64,000 bases of DNA. It comes from Bacillus sp. NP157 (GTDB lineage: Bacteria > Pseudomonadota > Gammaproteobacteria > Xanthomonadales > Rhodanobacteraceae). The position numbers and the translations under genes were made by a program. The notes below the pieces were generated by a model that was not told the origin of the DNA, did no database searches, and was given only the letters and a program-made list of their open reading frames with translations. Shown piece after piece: positions 35,520 to 43,572 of the stretch; position 1 is the first letter of the stretch; the number at the start of each line of letters is the position of its first letter. The DNA is taken from assembly GCA_018889975.1 (NCBI GenBank), contig CP076546.1, forward strand, positions 124,001-188,000, in the 5' to 3' direction.

Positions 35520-37391
35520 ATGGCTGACCTTCTCTCCACCGGTGTATCGGGACTGCTTGCCTCGCAGGTAGGCCTGTCCACCGTTGGCAACAACATCAGC
35601 AACGTCAATACGGCGGGCTATAGCCGCCAGGTGACGAGCTTCGACGCGCGCCGCCCCGAATACTCGGGTGGTTACTACATCGGCCAGGGTGCCGATGCGG
35701 TCAGCGTGCAGCGCGCCTACAGCCAGTTCCTCACCCAGCAGGTGTGGTCCGCCAGTTCGAGCCAGAGCCGTGCGTCGCAGTACGCCACGCTCACGGCGTC
35801 GGTGAATAACGTGGTCAGCGGTTCGTCCAACCTGCAGAGCTCGCTCGACAGCTTCTTCGGCGCGATCAGCGACGTGGCCAACGCGCCGGTGGACACCGCC
35901 AGCCGCCAGGCCCTGATCGGCCAGGCCAATTCGCTGGTGGCGACGTTCAAGTCGCTGTCCACCCAGTTCCAGTCGCTGGACTCGCAGACCAACCAGCAGA
36001 TCAGCAGTGCGGTCGATTCGATCAACTCGCTGGCGCAGAACATCGCCAGCCTGAACTCGCAGATCCAGAAGGGCTATGCGGGTGGCGCGGCGCCCAACCA
36101 GCTGCTCGACGCGCGCGACCAGGCGGTGGCGCAGCTGTCGGCGCTGGTCGGCGTCAGCGTGACCCAGAACAGCGACCACATGTACACGGTTAGCGTGGGC
36201 AACGGCCTGCCGCTGGTCAGCGGCACCAGCGCCACCAAGCTCGCCACGGCGACCAACCAGTACGACTCGTCGCGGCTGGAAGTGGTCGACCCGCAGGGCA
36301 CCGTGATCAGCAACCAGCTGGGTTCGGGTTCGCTGGGCGCGACGTTCGATTTCCGTACCAACGTGCTCGACCCGGCGCGTAGCCAGCTCGGCCGCTCCGC
36401 GATCGCGCTGACCACGGCGATGAACAAGCAGAGTGCGCAGGGTATCGACCTCAACGGCGATGCCGGCGGCAACATGTTCAACATCGCCGACCCGGCCGTG
36501 TTCAACAGCACGAAGAACACCGGCACCGGCTCGGTGTCGGCCGTGGTCTCGGACGTCTCGAAGCTGAGCGGCTCGGACTACGTCATGCGCTTCGACGGCG
36601 TGAACTGGTCGGCGACGACCACGTCGGGCACCACCGTGCCGATGATCGGCAGCGGCACGGCGACCGATCCCTTCGTGCTGGAAGGCATGCAGGTGACCGT
36701 GGGCGCGGGCGCCGCGGCGGGCGACAGCTTCCAGATCCAGTCCACGCGCAACGCGGCATCGTCGATCAGCGTGGCCGTGAGCGATACGAACAAGATCGCC
36801 GCCTCGGGCCCGCTCTCCGCCGGCAAGGGTTCGGCCAACACGGGTACCGGCGCGCTCGGTGCGCTGACCGTGACCGACACGGCCAATGCGGCGTTCAAGA
36901 CCCCGGTCAGCATCGTGTTCACCTCGGCCACCACCTACACGGTGAACGGCGGCACGCCGCAGACCTATACCGACCCCGGCACGATTTCCGGCAACGGCTG
37001 GACGCTGGCGATCACCGGCAAGCCGGCGACCAACGACACCTTCAACGTTAAGCCGGCGACCAGCGCCAGCGGCGACAACGGCAATGCGCTCGCGCTGGCC
37101 AACGTCGCCAACAAGGGCATCCTCGACGGCGGCGTCACCACGGTCGGCAAGTCGTACAGCCAGCTGATCGCCCAGGTCGGCACGGCCGGCTCGCAGGCGA
37201 ACACGGCGCTCAGCGCACAGCAGAGCATCCTCGACCAGGCCTCGGCGGCACAGTCCAGCCTGTCCGGCGTGAACCTCGATGAAGAGGCCGCCAACCTGCT
37301 GAAGTTCCAGCAGGCGTATTCGGCGTCCGCGCAGGTGATCACCACCGCGAACTCAATCTTCCAATCCCTCCTTTCCGCCGTGCAGGGCTGA
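35520..37391 (+). CDS. flgK: Hook-filament junction protein FlgK
   Basis: A 623-aa hook-associated protein 1. N-terminal TGVSGLLASQVGLSTVGNNISNVNTAGYSRQ and C-terminal GVNLDEEAANLLKFQQAYSASAQVI are canonical. The central part contains two related beta modules, residues about 333-422 and 440-525, each beginning NTGTG and ending near GDSFQIQS or NDTFNVKP; a third relative is in FlgL. Export needs the FlgN chaperone encoded upstream. Confidence 0.96.
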   Translation: MADLLSTGVSGLLASQVGLSTVGNNISNVNTAGYSRQVTSFDARRPEYSGGYYIGQGADAVSVQRAYSQFLTQQVWSASSSQSRASQYATLTASVNNVVSGSSNLQSSLDSFFGAISDVANAPVDTASRQALIGQANSLVATFKSLSTQFQSLDSQTNQQISSAVDSINSLAQNIASLNSQIQKGYAGGAAPNQLLDARDQAVAQLSALVGVSVTQNSDHMYTVSVGNGLPLVSGTSATKLATATNQYDSSRLEVVDPQGTVISNQLGSGSLGATFDFRTNVLDPARSQLGRSAIALTTAMNKQSAQGIDLNGDAGGNMFNIADPAVFNSTKNTGTGSVSAVVSDVSKLSGSDYVMRFDGVNWSATTTSGTTVPMIGSGTATDPFVLEGMQVTVGAGAAAGDSFQIQSTRNAASSISVAVSDTNKIAASGPLSAGKGSANTGTGALGALTVTDTANAAFKTPVSIVFTSATTYTVNGGTPQTYTDPGTISGNGWTLAITGKPATNDTFNVKPATSASGDNGNALALANVANKGILDGGVTTVGKSYSQLIAQVGTAGSQANTALSAQQSILDQASAAQSSLSGVNLDEEAANLLKFQQAYSASAQVITTANSIFQSLLSAVQG

Positions 37392-37393
37392 TC

Positions 37394-38590
37394 ATGCGCA
37401 TCTCCACTTCCTGGCAGCAGCAACAGTCCGTCAACCAGATGCTCAACCGGCAGTACGACCTGTCGCAGACGCAGCTGGCCCTCGGCAACGGCAAGGCGAT
37501 CCAGACGCCGTCGGACAACCCGGCCGCGGCGGCACGCGCCGTCGACGTCACCTCGGCGAGTGCGCAGAACGACCAGTACACGCGCAACATCAATTCGGCC
37601 AACACGCGACTGTCGGTGGAAGAGAGCGCGATCTCCGGCGCATCCGACATCCTCGATCGCGTGCGCACGCTGGCGCTGGAAGGCAGCAACGGCACGCAGA
37701 CCGACGAGTCGCGCAAGTCGATCGCCACCGAACTTCGGCAGACGCTGCAGCAGCTGGTGTCGCTCGCGAACACGAAGGACGGGCAGGGCGAATACGTGTT
37801 CGCCGGCAATGCCACGACCACGCAGCCGTTCTCGCAGTCCGGCTTGTCGGTGACCTACGCGGGCGACCAGGGCCAGCGCATGGTCGCGGCCGCGGCGGGC
37901 CTGCAGGTGGCGACCGGCGACAGCGGCGATTCCGTATTCATGGCGATCCGCGGCGGCAACGGCACGTTCCAGACCGCGGCGGCCAGTGGCAACACCGGCA
38001 CCGGCGTGGTTGGCAGCACCTCGGTCACCGACGCGTCGGCCTGGACCGGCGGCAGCTACACGATCAACTTCACCTCGGCATCGACCTACGAAATCCATGA
38101 CGCGACGGATCCGACCGGTCCGGCGCTGAGCACGGGCACGTATGCGGCCGGGTCGGGCAGCATCAACTTCAACGGTGCGCAGATCAACATGACCGGCACG
38201 CCCGCCGCCGGCGATTCGTTCTCGGTCACGCCGTCGTCGTCGCAGGATGTGTTCTCCACCATTTCGAACCTGATCACCGCGTTCGAAACGCCGGGCGGCG
38301 GCGCACCGATGAACAACGCGGTGAATGCGCAGCTGCAGAACCTCGACCAGGCCAGCGGCAGCTTCCTCAACACGCGCACGCAGATCGGTGCGCGGATGAA
38401 CACGCTGGACCAGCAGGCGAGCATCGGTTCGGACACCAAGCTGCAGTACGACAGCACGCTTTCGGACCTGCAGGACCTGGACTACGCAAGCGCCGCTAGC
38501 AAGTTCTCGCAGCAGCAGACGGCGCTGGATGCCGCGCAGCAGGCCTACGTGAAGATGCAGAACCTGTCGCTGTTCAACTACCTCAAGTAA
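37394..38590 (+). CDS. flgL: Hook-filament junction protein FlgL
   Basis: A 398-aa hook-associated protein 3 that joins FlgK to flagellin. N-terminal MRISTSWQQQQSVNQMLNRQYDLSQTQ and flagellin-like helices (SGASDILDRVRTLALEGSNG). The C-terminus carries the D0 helix. A module at about 199-283 (NTGTG...DSFSVTP) resembles the two in FlgK. It is the last gene of the flgB operon; a GC hairpin (38602-38624) lies 12 bp after its stop. Confidence 0.95.
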   Translation: MRISTSWQQQQSVNQMLNRQYDLSQTQLALGNGKAIQTPSDNPAAAARAVDVTSASAQNDQYTRNINSANTRLSVEESAISGASDILDRVRTLALEGSNGTQTDESRKSIATELRQTLQQLVSLANTKDGQGEYVFAGNATTTQPFSQSGLSVTYAGDQGQRMVAAAAGLQVATGDSGDSVFMAIRGGNGTFQTAAASGNTGTGVVGSTSVTDASAWTGGSYTINFTSASTYEIHDATDPTGPALSTGTYAAGSGSINFNGAQINMTGTPAAGDSFSVTPSSSQDVFSTISNLITAFETPGGGAPMNNAVNAQLQNLDQASGSFLNTRTQIGARMNTLDQQASIGSDTKLQYDSTLSDLQDLDYASAASKFSQQQTALDAAQQAYVKMQNLSLFNYLK

Positions 38591-38986
38591 TGCGGTTTAA
38601 CGGCAGGGCGCGTTAGACGCCCGCCAGGGATGGTTTGCCGGGCGGTTGCCACCACGCCACGGTTTCTTGCGACACATTGGGTTGACCTTTCCACCAACGG
38701 CACGGTTGCCGGTTCGGGGTATCCCGGCCGGATTTCCACGCAAGGAAGCGAAAAATGGCCCTAAACCCCGGCGCATTCGTGCCGATACCTCCCTCGACAG
38801 TGATTGGGCACCGGTTTTTTTCAGGCTCCGTCAAGAAATAACTGTTGACAGGTAGAAAAAGTTCTCAAGTTTCTTCCCGGCGTGCCGTAAACCTCCCTGA
38901 GGCGGAAGGCTTCCCTAACGGAACCCCGCCGGACTACGCCGACAAACTAATCCGGCAATCGGTTCCGCTACCAAAGGATCATTACG
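38591..38986 (+). other. flgL-fliC intergenic region (396 bp)
   Basis: Contains a small hairpin after flgL (GGGCG/CGCCC arms within 38602-38624), the sigma-28 promoter of fliC at 38865-38891, and a leader of about 90 nt before the fliC ATG with an AAAGGA ribosome site. Bases 38630-38860 show no gene; short open frames there have no ribosome site or recognisable product. Confidence 0.7.
38865..38891 (+). promoter_or_regulatory. Sigma-28 promoter of fliC
   Basis: TCAAGTTT, 11 bp, GCCGTAAA: 14 of 16 consensus positions with exact FliA spacing. The predicted start near 38898 gives a leader of about 90 nt. Confidence 0.9.
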
Positions 38987-40456
38987 ATGTCTCTGACCAT
39001 CAACACCAACATCATGTCGCTGAATGCTCAGCGTAACCTGAGCACTTCGCAGACCAAGCTGTCCTCGGCCATCGAGCGCCTGTCGTCGGGTAACCGCATC
39101 AACAGCGCGAAGGACGACGCCGCCGGCCTCGCCATCTCGACCCGCATGACGACCCAGATCAACGGCCTGAACCGCGCGGTGCAGAACGCCAACGACGGTA
39201 TCTCGCTGTCGCAGACGACCGAATCGGCCCTGGACGAAGTCACGAACAACCTGCAGCGCATCCGCGAGCTGGCTGTCCAGTCGACCAACGCCTCGAACTC
39301 GACCAGCGACCGCGCCGCGCTCGACGCCGAAGTGCAGCAGCGTCTGTCGGAAGTGACCCGCATCGCCACGCAGACCAACTTCAACGGCATGAAGGTGCTG
39401 GACGGCTCCGCCCAGAACCTCAGCTTCCAGGTCGGCGCCAACGTCGGTGAAGTCATCACCGTCGGCCTCGACAAGGGCATGAAGGCCAGCCAGATCGGCC
39501 AGCTGAACACCGGTTCGGCCACCCCGGTCATCCCGGCGGCGGCCGCTGCCACCACGGGTTCGGCCGCGGTTGCCGGCAACACCGTCATGACGGGCGCCCC
39601 GGGCCTCGACTACAGCGGTGGCGACAAGACCTTCAAGGTCGGCTCCGCTACGGTGACCCTGACCGGTACGTACGCCACCCAGGCGGACATGCTGACCGAC
39701 ATCAACAGCCAGCTGACCGGCGTCACCGCCAGCGTCAACGGCGGCAACCTGACCTTCACCAACAACACGGCCGGCGCCGGCGCTGCTCCGGTGATCGACG
39801 ACTCGGCGGATTCCGTGCTCGGTGCGCAGCTCTCGACCACGCCCGGTGCCGCTGCCGTCGCAGCCGCTCCCGCCACCACCGGTGGCCTGACCCTCGCGGC
39901 TGGCGCCGTCACGGTCAAGGTCGGCGACAACGACGCGTTCGACCTCGCTGGCAAGTACAACAGCGTGCAGGACCTCGCCGACGCCATCAACGCCAAGTCG
40001 GGCCAGGGCATCAATGCCTACGTCTCGACCGCGACCGACGGCACGCAGTCGCTGAAGTTCGGTTCGTCCTCGGCCATCACGATCGGCGGCACCGCCCCGG
40101 CCTCGGCTGGCTTCACCGCCGGTGCGGTGGGTGACTCGGGCAAGACCCTTGCCGATTCGAGCGTGAAGACCGTCGACGGCGCGAACGAAACGATCGAGCG
40201 CATCGATGCGGCCCTGCAGTCGGTCTCCAGCCTCCGTTCGGACCTGGGTGCCGTGCAGAACCGCTTCGAGTCGACCATCTCCAACCTGCAGAACATCTCG
40301 CAGAACCTGACCTCGTCGAAGTCGGCCATCACCGACGCCGACTTCGCCCAGGAAACGGCGAACATGTCTTCGGCGCAGATCCTGCAGCAGGCTGGCGTCT
40401 CGGTGCTCGCCACCGCGAACTCCTCGCAGCAGATCGTGACCAAGCTCCTCGGCTAA
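38987..40456 (+). CDS. fliC: Flagellin FliC
   Basis: A 489-aa filament subunit. The conserved D0/D1 N-terminus ([41 protein letters not shown]) and C-terminus ([31 protein letters not shown]) flank a variable surface region. That region (about 185-375) holds two related flagellin-IN-like repeats, one around [20 protein letters not shown] and one around [20 protein letters not shown]. It is monocistronic from a sigma-28 promoter. Only one flagellin gene is in the window. Confidence 0.97.
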   Translation: MSLTINTNIMSLNAQRNLSTSQTKLSSAIERLSSGNRINSAKDDAAGLAISTRMTTQINGLNRAVQNANDGISLSQTTESALDEVTNNLQRIRELAVQSTNASNSTSDRAALDAEVQQRLSEVTRIATQTNFNGMKVLDGSAQNLSFQVGANVGEVITVGLDKGMKASQIGQLNTGSATPVIPAAAAATTGSAAVAGNTVMTGAPGLDYSGGDKTFKVGSATVTLTGTYATQADMLTDINSQLTGVTASVNGGNLTFTNNTAGAGAAPVIDDSADSVLGAQLSTTPGAAAVAAAPATTGGLTLAAGAVTVKVGDNDAFDLAGKYNSVQDLADAINAKSGQGINAYVSTATDGTQSLKFGSSSAITIGGTAPASAGFTAGAVGDSGKTLADSSVKTVDGANETIERIDAALQSVSSLRSDLGAVQNRFESTISNLQNISQNLTSSKSAITDADFAQETANMSSAQILQQAGVSVLATANSSQQIVTKLLG

Positions 40457-40475
40457 TCGGCCCGGAGCTCCGCCT

Positions 40476-40495
40476 CCCCTGGCTTAGCCCAGGGG
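40476..40495 (+). terminator. Possible terminator hairpin after fliC
   Basis: Arms CCCCTGG and CCAGGGG with a 6-nt loop, 20 bp after the fliC stop. No T-run follows and the next sigma-54 element starts 2 bp later, so a terminator role is uncertain. Confidence 0.5.
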
Positions 40496-40496
40496 T

Positions 40497-40512
40497 TGGC
40501 AGGGTAATTGCT
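40497..40512 (+). promoter_or_regulatory. Sigma-54 promoter of fliD
   Basis: TGGCAGGGTAATTGCT: GG and GC dinucleotides at -24/-12 spacing, one mismatch to TGGCACGNNNNTTGCW. Transcription should start near 40523. Confidence 0.85.
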
Positions 40513-40522
40513 TAAGTTGCCA

Positions 40523-40550
40523 CGGGTAGTCCTGCATGCAGGGCTACCCG
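40523..40550 (+). promoter_or_regulatory. Hairpin at the predicted 5' end of the fliD transcript
   Basis: Inverted repeat with arms CGGGTAGTCCTGCA and TGCAGGGCTACCCG (one T-G wobble), centred 63 bp before the fliD ATG. Its first base coincides with the start site predicted from the sigma-54 element. Confidence 0.65.
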
Positions 40551-40599
40551 TCGGCAAATTGGCGCCCAGGGCAGTGAGGCGTCTTCTACGGAGAGTCTC

Positions 40600-41964
40600 A
40601 TGGCCAGTTCCAGCACTGTCACCCTTGGTTCCAGTTCGATCGACGTCGCATCGATCGTCTCCAACCTCGTGGCAAACAAGCGCGCCGCGAAAGACAAGCA
40701 GCTTTCGGACGCCAGCACCACCAACACCACCCAGATTTCCGCCATTGGCAACTTCACCTCGTCGTTGACCAACCTGCAGGGCGCGATCAAGGCGCTGACC
40801 GACGGTTCCGCGTTCACCACGCAGAAGACCTCGCTCGGCGATTCCTCGGTCCTGACCGCCACGGCCGACAGCACCGCTGTCCCGGGCAGCTACAACATCG
40901 TGGTCGGCAAGCTCGCCGCCGCGCAGAAGACCACTTCCAGCGCCATCGCCAGTTCCACGGCGGCCGTCGGCAGTGGCACCCTGACCATCGCGGTCGGCAG
41001 CAAGTCCATGAGCCTGGACATCGGCACCACGGGCAACTCGCTGCAGGACATTCGCGACAAGATCAACAAGGCCTCGGACAACCCCGGCGTCACCGCCAGC
41101 ATCGTCACCGGTACGGATGGCGCGCACCTGGTGCTCAATGCCACCTCCACGGGCGCGGCCAATGCGTTTTCGGTGAGTGCGAGCGGCGGCGATGGCGGCC
41201 TTTCCCAGTTGGCTTTCGACCCGACGACCGGCACGCCGACCACCAAGGCGCAGGATGCCGAGTTCACGATCGACGGTACGGCGGCGACCAGCCCGACCAA
41301 CACGGTCGCTTCGGCGATCGATGGCATCACGCTTTCGCTGACCAAGGAAGGCACCAGCAGCGTCAACATCACCACCGACACCTCGGCGGTGAGCACGGCG
41401 ATGCAGGGCCTGGTCACGGCGTATAACTCGTTCGTCTCCACCTACCAGACCCTGACCAAGTACGACGCGACCAACCAGCAGGTCGGCGCCCTCATCGGCG
41501 ACGCCACGGTCATGTCGCTCAAGAGCCAGGTCACCAACCTGCTCGGTGGCCAGTCGGCTGCCGCCAACGGCGGCCCCAGCTCGCTCAGCGACCTCGGTGT
41601 GTCGTTCCAGGTGGATGGCACGCTGAAATTCGATTCGACCAAGCTGACCAAGTTCATGGCCTCCAATCCCAAGGAGACGCAGAACCTGCTCAGCGGCACC
41701 AACGGCATCGCGCCGAAGCTCGACAAGCTGATCACCGGCTGGACCTCCAGCTCCGGCATCCTCACCCAGCGCACCGCCAACCTTAACCAGAAGGCGAAGG
41801 ACATTGCGCAGGAGCAGTCGGACTACGACGTGACGATGCAGGACTACACCAAGCGGCTCACGACGCAGTACACCGCGCTCGACACCATGATGACCAAGCT
41901 CAGCAGCACCAGCAGCTACCTCCAGCAGCAGTTCGACTCGCTGAACAACTCGAACAAGTCGTAA
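40600..41964 (+). CDS. fliD: Flagellar filament cap protein FliD
   Basis: A 454-aa hook-associated protein 2 that caps the filament and folds flagellin monomers. N-terminal LGSSSIDVASIVSNLVANKRAAKDKQL, central SLDIGTTGNSLQDIRDKINKASDNPGVTASIV, and C-terminal coiled coil with LDTMMTKLSSTSSYLQQQFDSL. Length is typical (about 450). A GGAGAG ribosome site precedes the ATG. First gene of the fliD-fliS-fliT-like-PilZ operon. Confidence 0.96.
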   Translation: MASSSTVTLGSSSIDVASIVSNLVANKRAAKDKQLSDASTTNTTQISAIGNFTSSLTNLQGAIKALTDGSAFTTQKTSLGDSSVLTATADSTAVPGSYNIVVGKLAAAQKTTSSAIASSTAAVGSGTLTIAVGSKSMSLDIGTTGNSLQDIRDKINKASDNPGVTASIVTGTDGAHLVLNATSTGAANAFSVSASGGDGGLSQLAFDPTTGTPTTKAQDAEFTIDGTAATSPTNTVASAIDGITLSLTKEGTSSVNITTDTSAVSTAMQGLVTAYNSFVSTYQTLTKYDATNQQVGALIGDATVMSLKSQVTNLLGGQSAAANGGPSSLSDLGVSFQVDGTLKFDSTKLTKFMASNPKETQNLLSGTNGIAPKLDKLITGWTSSSGILTQRTANLNQKAKDIAQEQSDYDVTMQDYTKRLTTQYTALDTMMTKLSSTSSYLQQQFDSLNNSNKS

Positions 41965-41986
41965 GACCGGGCAGGAAAGACAAGAC

Positions 41987-42406
41987 ATGGCACTGGGATA
42001 TTCCCGCGGCGCAGGCGCCTACCAGCAGGTTCGTACCGGCGGTGGCATCGAAGCGGCCGACGCGCACGGCCTCATCACCCTCCTCATGGACGGTGCGCTC
42101 GAGCGCATCCGCCTGGCGGTGGCCTGCATCGCCACCGGCAGCATTGCCGGGCGTGGCGAGGCGATCTCCAAGGCGATCGAAATCCTCGGTGGCCTGCAGT
42201 CGAGCCTGAACCACGACATCGACACCCCGCTGGTCGGCCGCCTCGAAGCCCTCTACGACTACATGGCCCGCCGCCTGCTGCACGCCAACCTGCACGCCGA
42301 CACCGATGCCCTCGAGGAAGTCGCCGGCCTGCTCGGCCAGATCCGCGACAGCTGGGTGGCGATCCCGGCCGAAGCGCGCCAGGTGGCGGCCGAGGCCGGC
42401 GCATGA
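41987..42406 (+). CDS. fliS: Flagellin chaperone FliS
   Basis: A 139-aa four-helix export chaperone of flagellin. Family features: GYSRGAGAYQQVRTGGGIEAADAHGLITLLMDGALERI, a conserved I/L-rich helix, and DTPLVGRLEALYDYMARRLLHANLHADTDALEEV. It overlaps the next gene by 4 bp. Confidence 0.95.
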   Translation: MALGYSRGAGAYQQVRTGGGIEAADAHGLITLLMDGALERIRLAVACIATGSIAGRGEAISKAIEILGGLQSSLNHDIDTPLVGRLEALYDYMARRLLHANLHADTDALEEVAGLLGQIRDSWVAIPAEARQVAAEAGA

Positions 42407-42699
42407 GCGCCACCCCGTTCTGCGACCTCGACCAGGTCCTGAGCCTGACCGAGGCCATGCATTCGGCCGCCAGCGAAGGCCGCTGGGACGACCTGGCCGA
42501 CCTCGAGGCCCGGCGCGACCCCGTGCTGCGCTCCGGCACCATGCGTCCGGCACCGCAGACGCTGGAGTCGCTCAAGTCGATCATGCTGATGGACAACCTG
42601 ATCAAGGACCTGGTCTCGGCGGCCCGCGACGAAACGATGATCGCCCTGGACGCCTCGCGCCGCGTGCGCCGTGCAGTGGCTGCGTATACTTCGTTCTGA
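42403..42699 (+). CDS. FliT-like flagellar chaperone candidate
   Basis: A 98-aa, largely helical protein overlapping fliS by 4 bp (ATGA). Position directly after fliD-fliS and the size match FliT, the FliD chaperone, but sequence identity is not recognisable beyond the pattern of Leu-rich helices (LDQVLSLTEAMHSAASEGRWDDLADLEARRD). Likely cytoplasmic. The assignment rests mainly on context. Confidence 0.65.
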   Translation: MSATPFCDLDQVLSLTEAMHSAASEGRWDDLADLEARRDPVLRSGTMRPAPQTLESLKSIMLMDNLIKDLVSAARDETMIALDASRRVRRAVAAYTSF

Positions 42700-42723
42700 T
42701 TCCCGGCGGACGGTGGCAGGCCC

Positions 42724-43284
42724 ATGAGCGACGAAACATGGAAGGCCTTTTCTGAGCGGGTCGCCTGGGACGCCCGGTTCCACGCCACCCTCGAAGCCGG
42801 CGAGCGGCTCTCCCCGGCAGCCCTCGCCTCGATCAACGACCGCAACGCCAGCGTGCTGGTCGCCGTCGCCGCCCTCATGGACCGACGTATAGATACGGGC
42901 GAGGACGACAACGCCCTGGGCCAGGAAGTGGCCCGGCTCGACGCCAAGCTCAACGTCCTCATGGAGATCGTGAACCGGCTGCTCCTGCCGCAATCGGCCC
43001 TGCCTCCGCGGCTGGCCGTGCGCTTCAACGCCCTGGGTGCCGCGCTGCCGTGGGACGTGCTCCCGCCGGTCGGCCAGCCGGTGCTGCTGAAGATCCATTT
43101 CGACGCCTGCCGGGCCCTGCCGCTGGAACTTCCGGGGATCCGCGAGTCGGGCCCGAGCGATGGCAAGGGCTTCGTAGCCTTCGAAGGCCTCTCAGAATCC
43201 GTCCGCGACGAGCTGGAAAGGCTGGTTTTCCGGCAACATCGCCGGCAAGTGGCCGAAGCCAGGGCCCACGCTGCCCAGACGTGA
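42724..43284 (+). CDS. PilZ-like protein of the flagellar locus
   Basis: A 186-aa protein with long N-terminal helices (about 1-95, including INDRNASVLVAVAALMDRRI and EVARLDAKLNVLMEIVNRLL) followed by a beta-rich segment (RFNALGAALPWDVLPPVGQPVLLKIHFD) like an atypical PilZ domain. The canonical c-di-GMP-binding RxxxR and D/NxSxxG motifs are not evident, so it may not bind c-di-GMP. Related tetrameric PilZ-type proteins with long helices are known from Xanthomonas. It is the last gene of the fliD operon. Confidence 0.68.
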   Translation: MSDETWKAFSERVAWDARFHATLEAGERLSPAALASINDRNASVLVAVAALMDRRIDTGEDDNALGQEVARLDAKLNVLMEIVNRLLLPQSALPPRLAVRFNALGAALPWDVLPPVGQPVLLKIHFDACRALPLELPGIRESGPSDGKGFVAFEGLSESVRDELERLVFRQHRRQVAEARAHAAQT

Positions 43285-43572
43285 CATTTTACGTCACGTG
43301 ACGTAAGTCCGACGCGTACCATCTTGCGTCACATTCGTGACGCGTGTCGTCACGGCTGACGCTGACCCCGGTCTTCACGTTTTAACCACTTGCCGAAAAG
43401 GTTTTCCTCACACGGCGAATTGACGACGGCCTACACGGATTTCAGGCTTTTCCCGCCGGTTTTCCGGCGTTGGCACGCTCCTTGATTGATACCTTGCAAC
43501 GAAGGCGACGGGATTCCATCGCGAACCCGCCGATTGGGGCCTTCTTCCTTACTGCAATGCGAGGTATCTCCG
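43285..43572 (+). promoter_or_regulatory. fleQ upstream regulatory region with TGACG/CGTCA dyads
   Basis: A 288-bp gap. An 18-bp perfect palindrome TTACGTCACGTGACGTAA is at 43289-43306. A second dyad, GCGTCAC-ATTC-GTGACGC, is at 43326-43343; it contains GTCA-N6-TGAC, the geometry of the Pseudomonas FleQ box. A further GTCACGGCTGAC lies at about 43349. They lie 128-182 bp upstream of the weak -24/-12 element at 43471. Confidence 0.65.
43471..43486 (+). promoter_or_regulatory. Imperfect sigma-54 element before fleQ
   Basis: TGGCACGCTCCTTGAT: perfect -24 half, but the -12 GC is GA. Spacing is correct and it lies 87 bp upstream of the fleQ GTG. Could be a weak or vestigial sigma-54 promoter. Confidence 0.5.

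Noticed and set aside
38646..38855. A 69-codon frame upstream of fliC
   Set aside because: No ribosome site, no recognisable product, and it ends just before the sigma-28 promoter; treated as non-coding.
38916..38945. TAAC...GCCGACAA as a second fliC sigma-28 promoter
   Set aside because: Spacing between the two boxes is 18 bp rather than 15 or so, whereas the 38865 element has correct spacing and better boxes.
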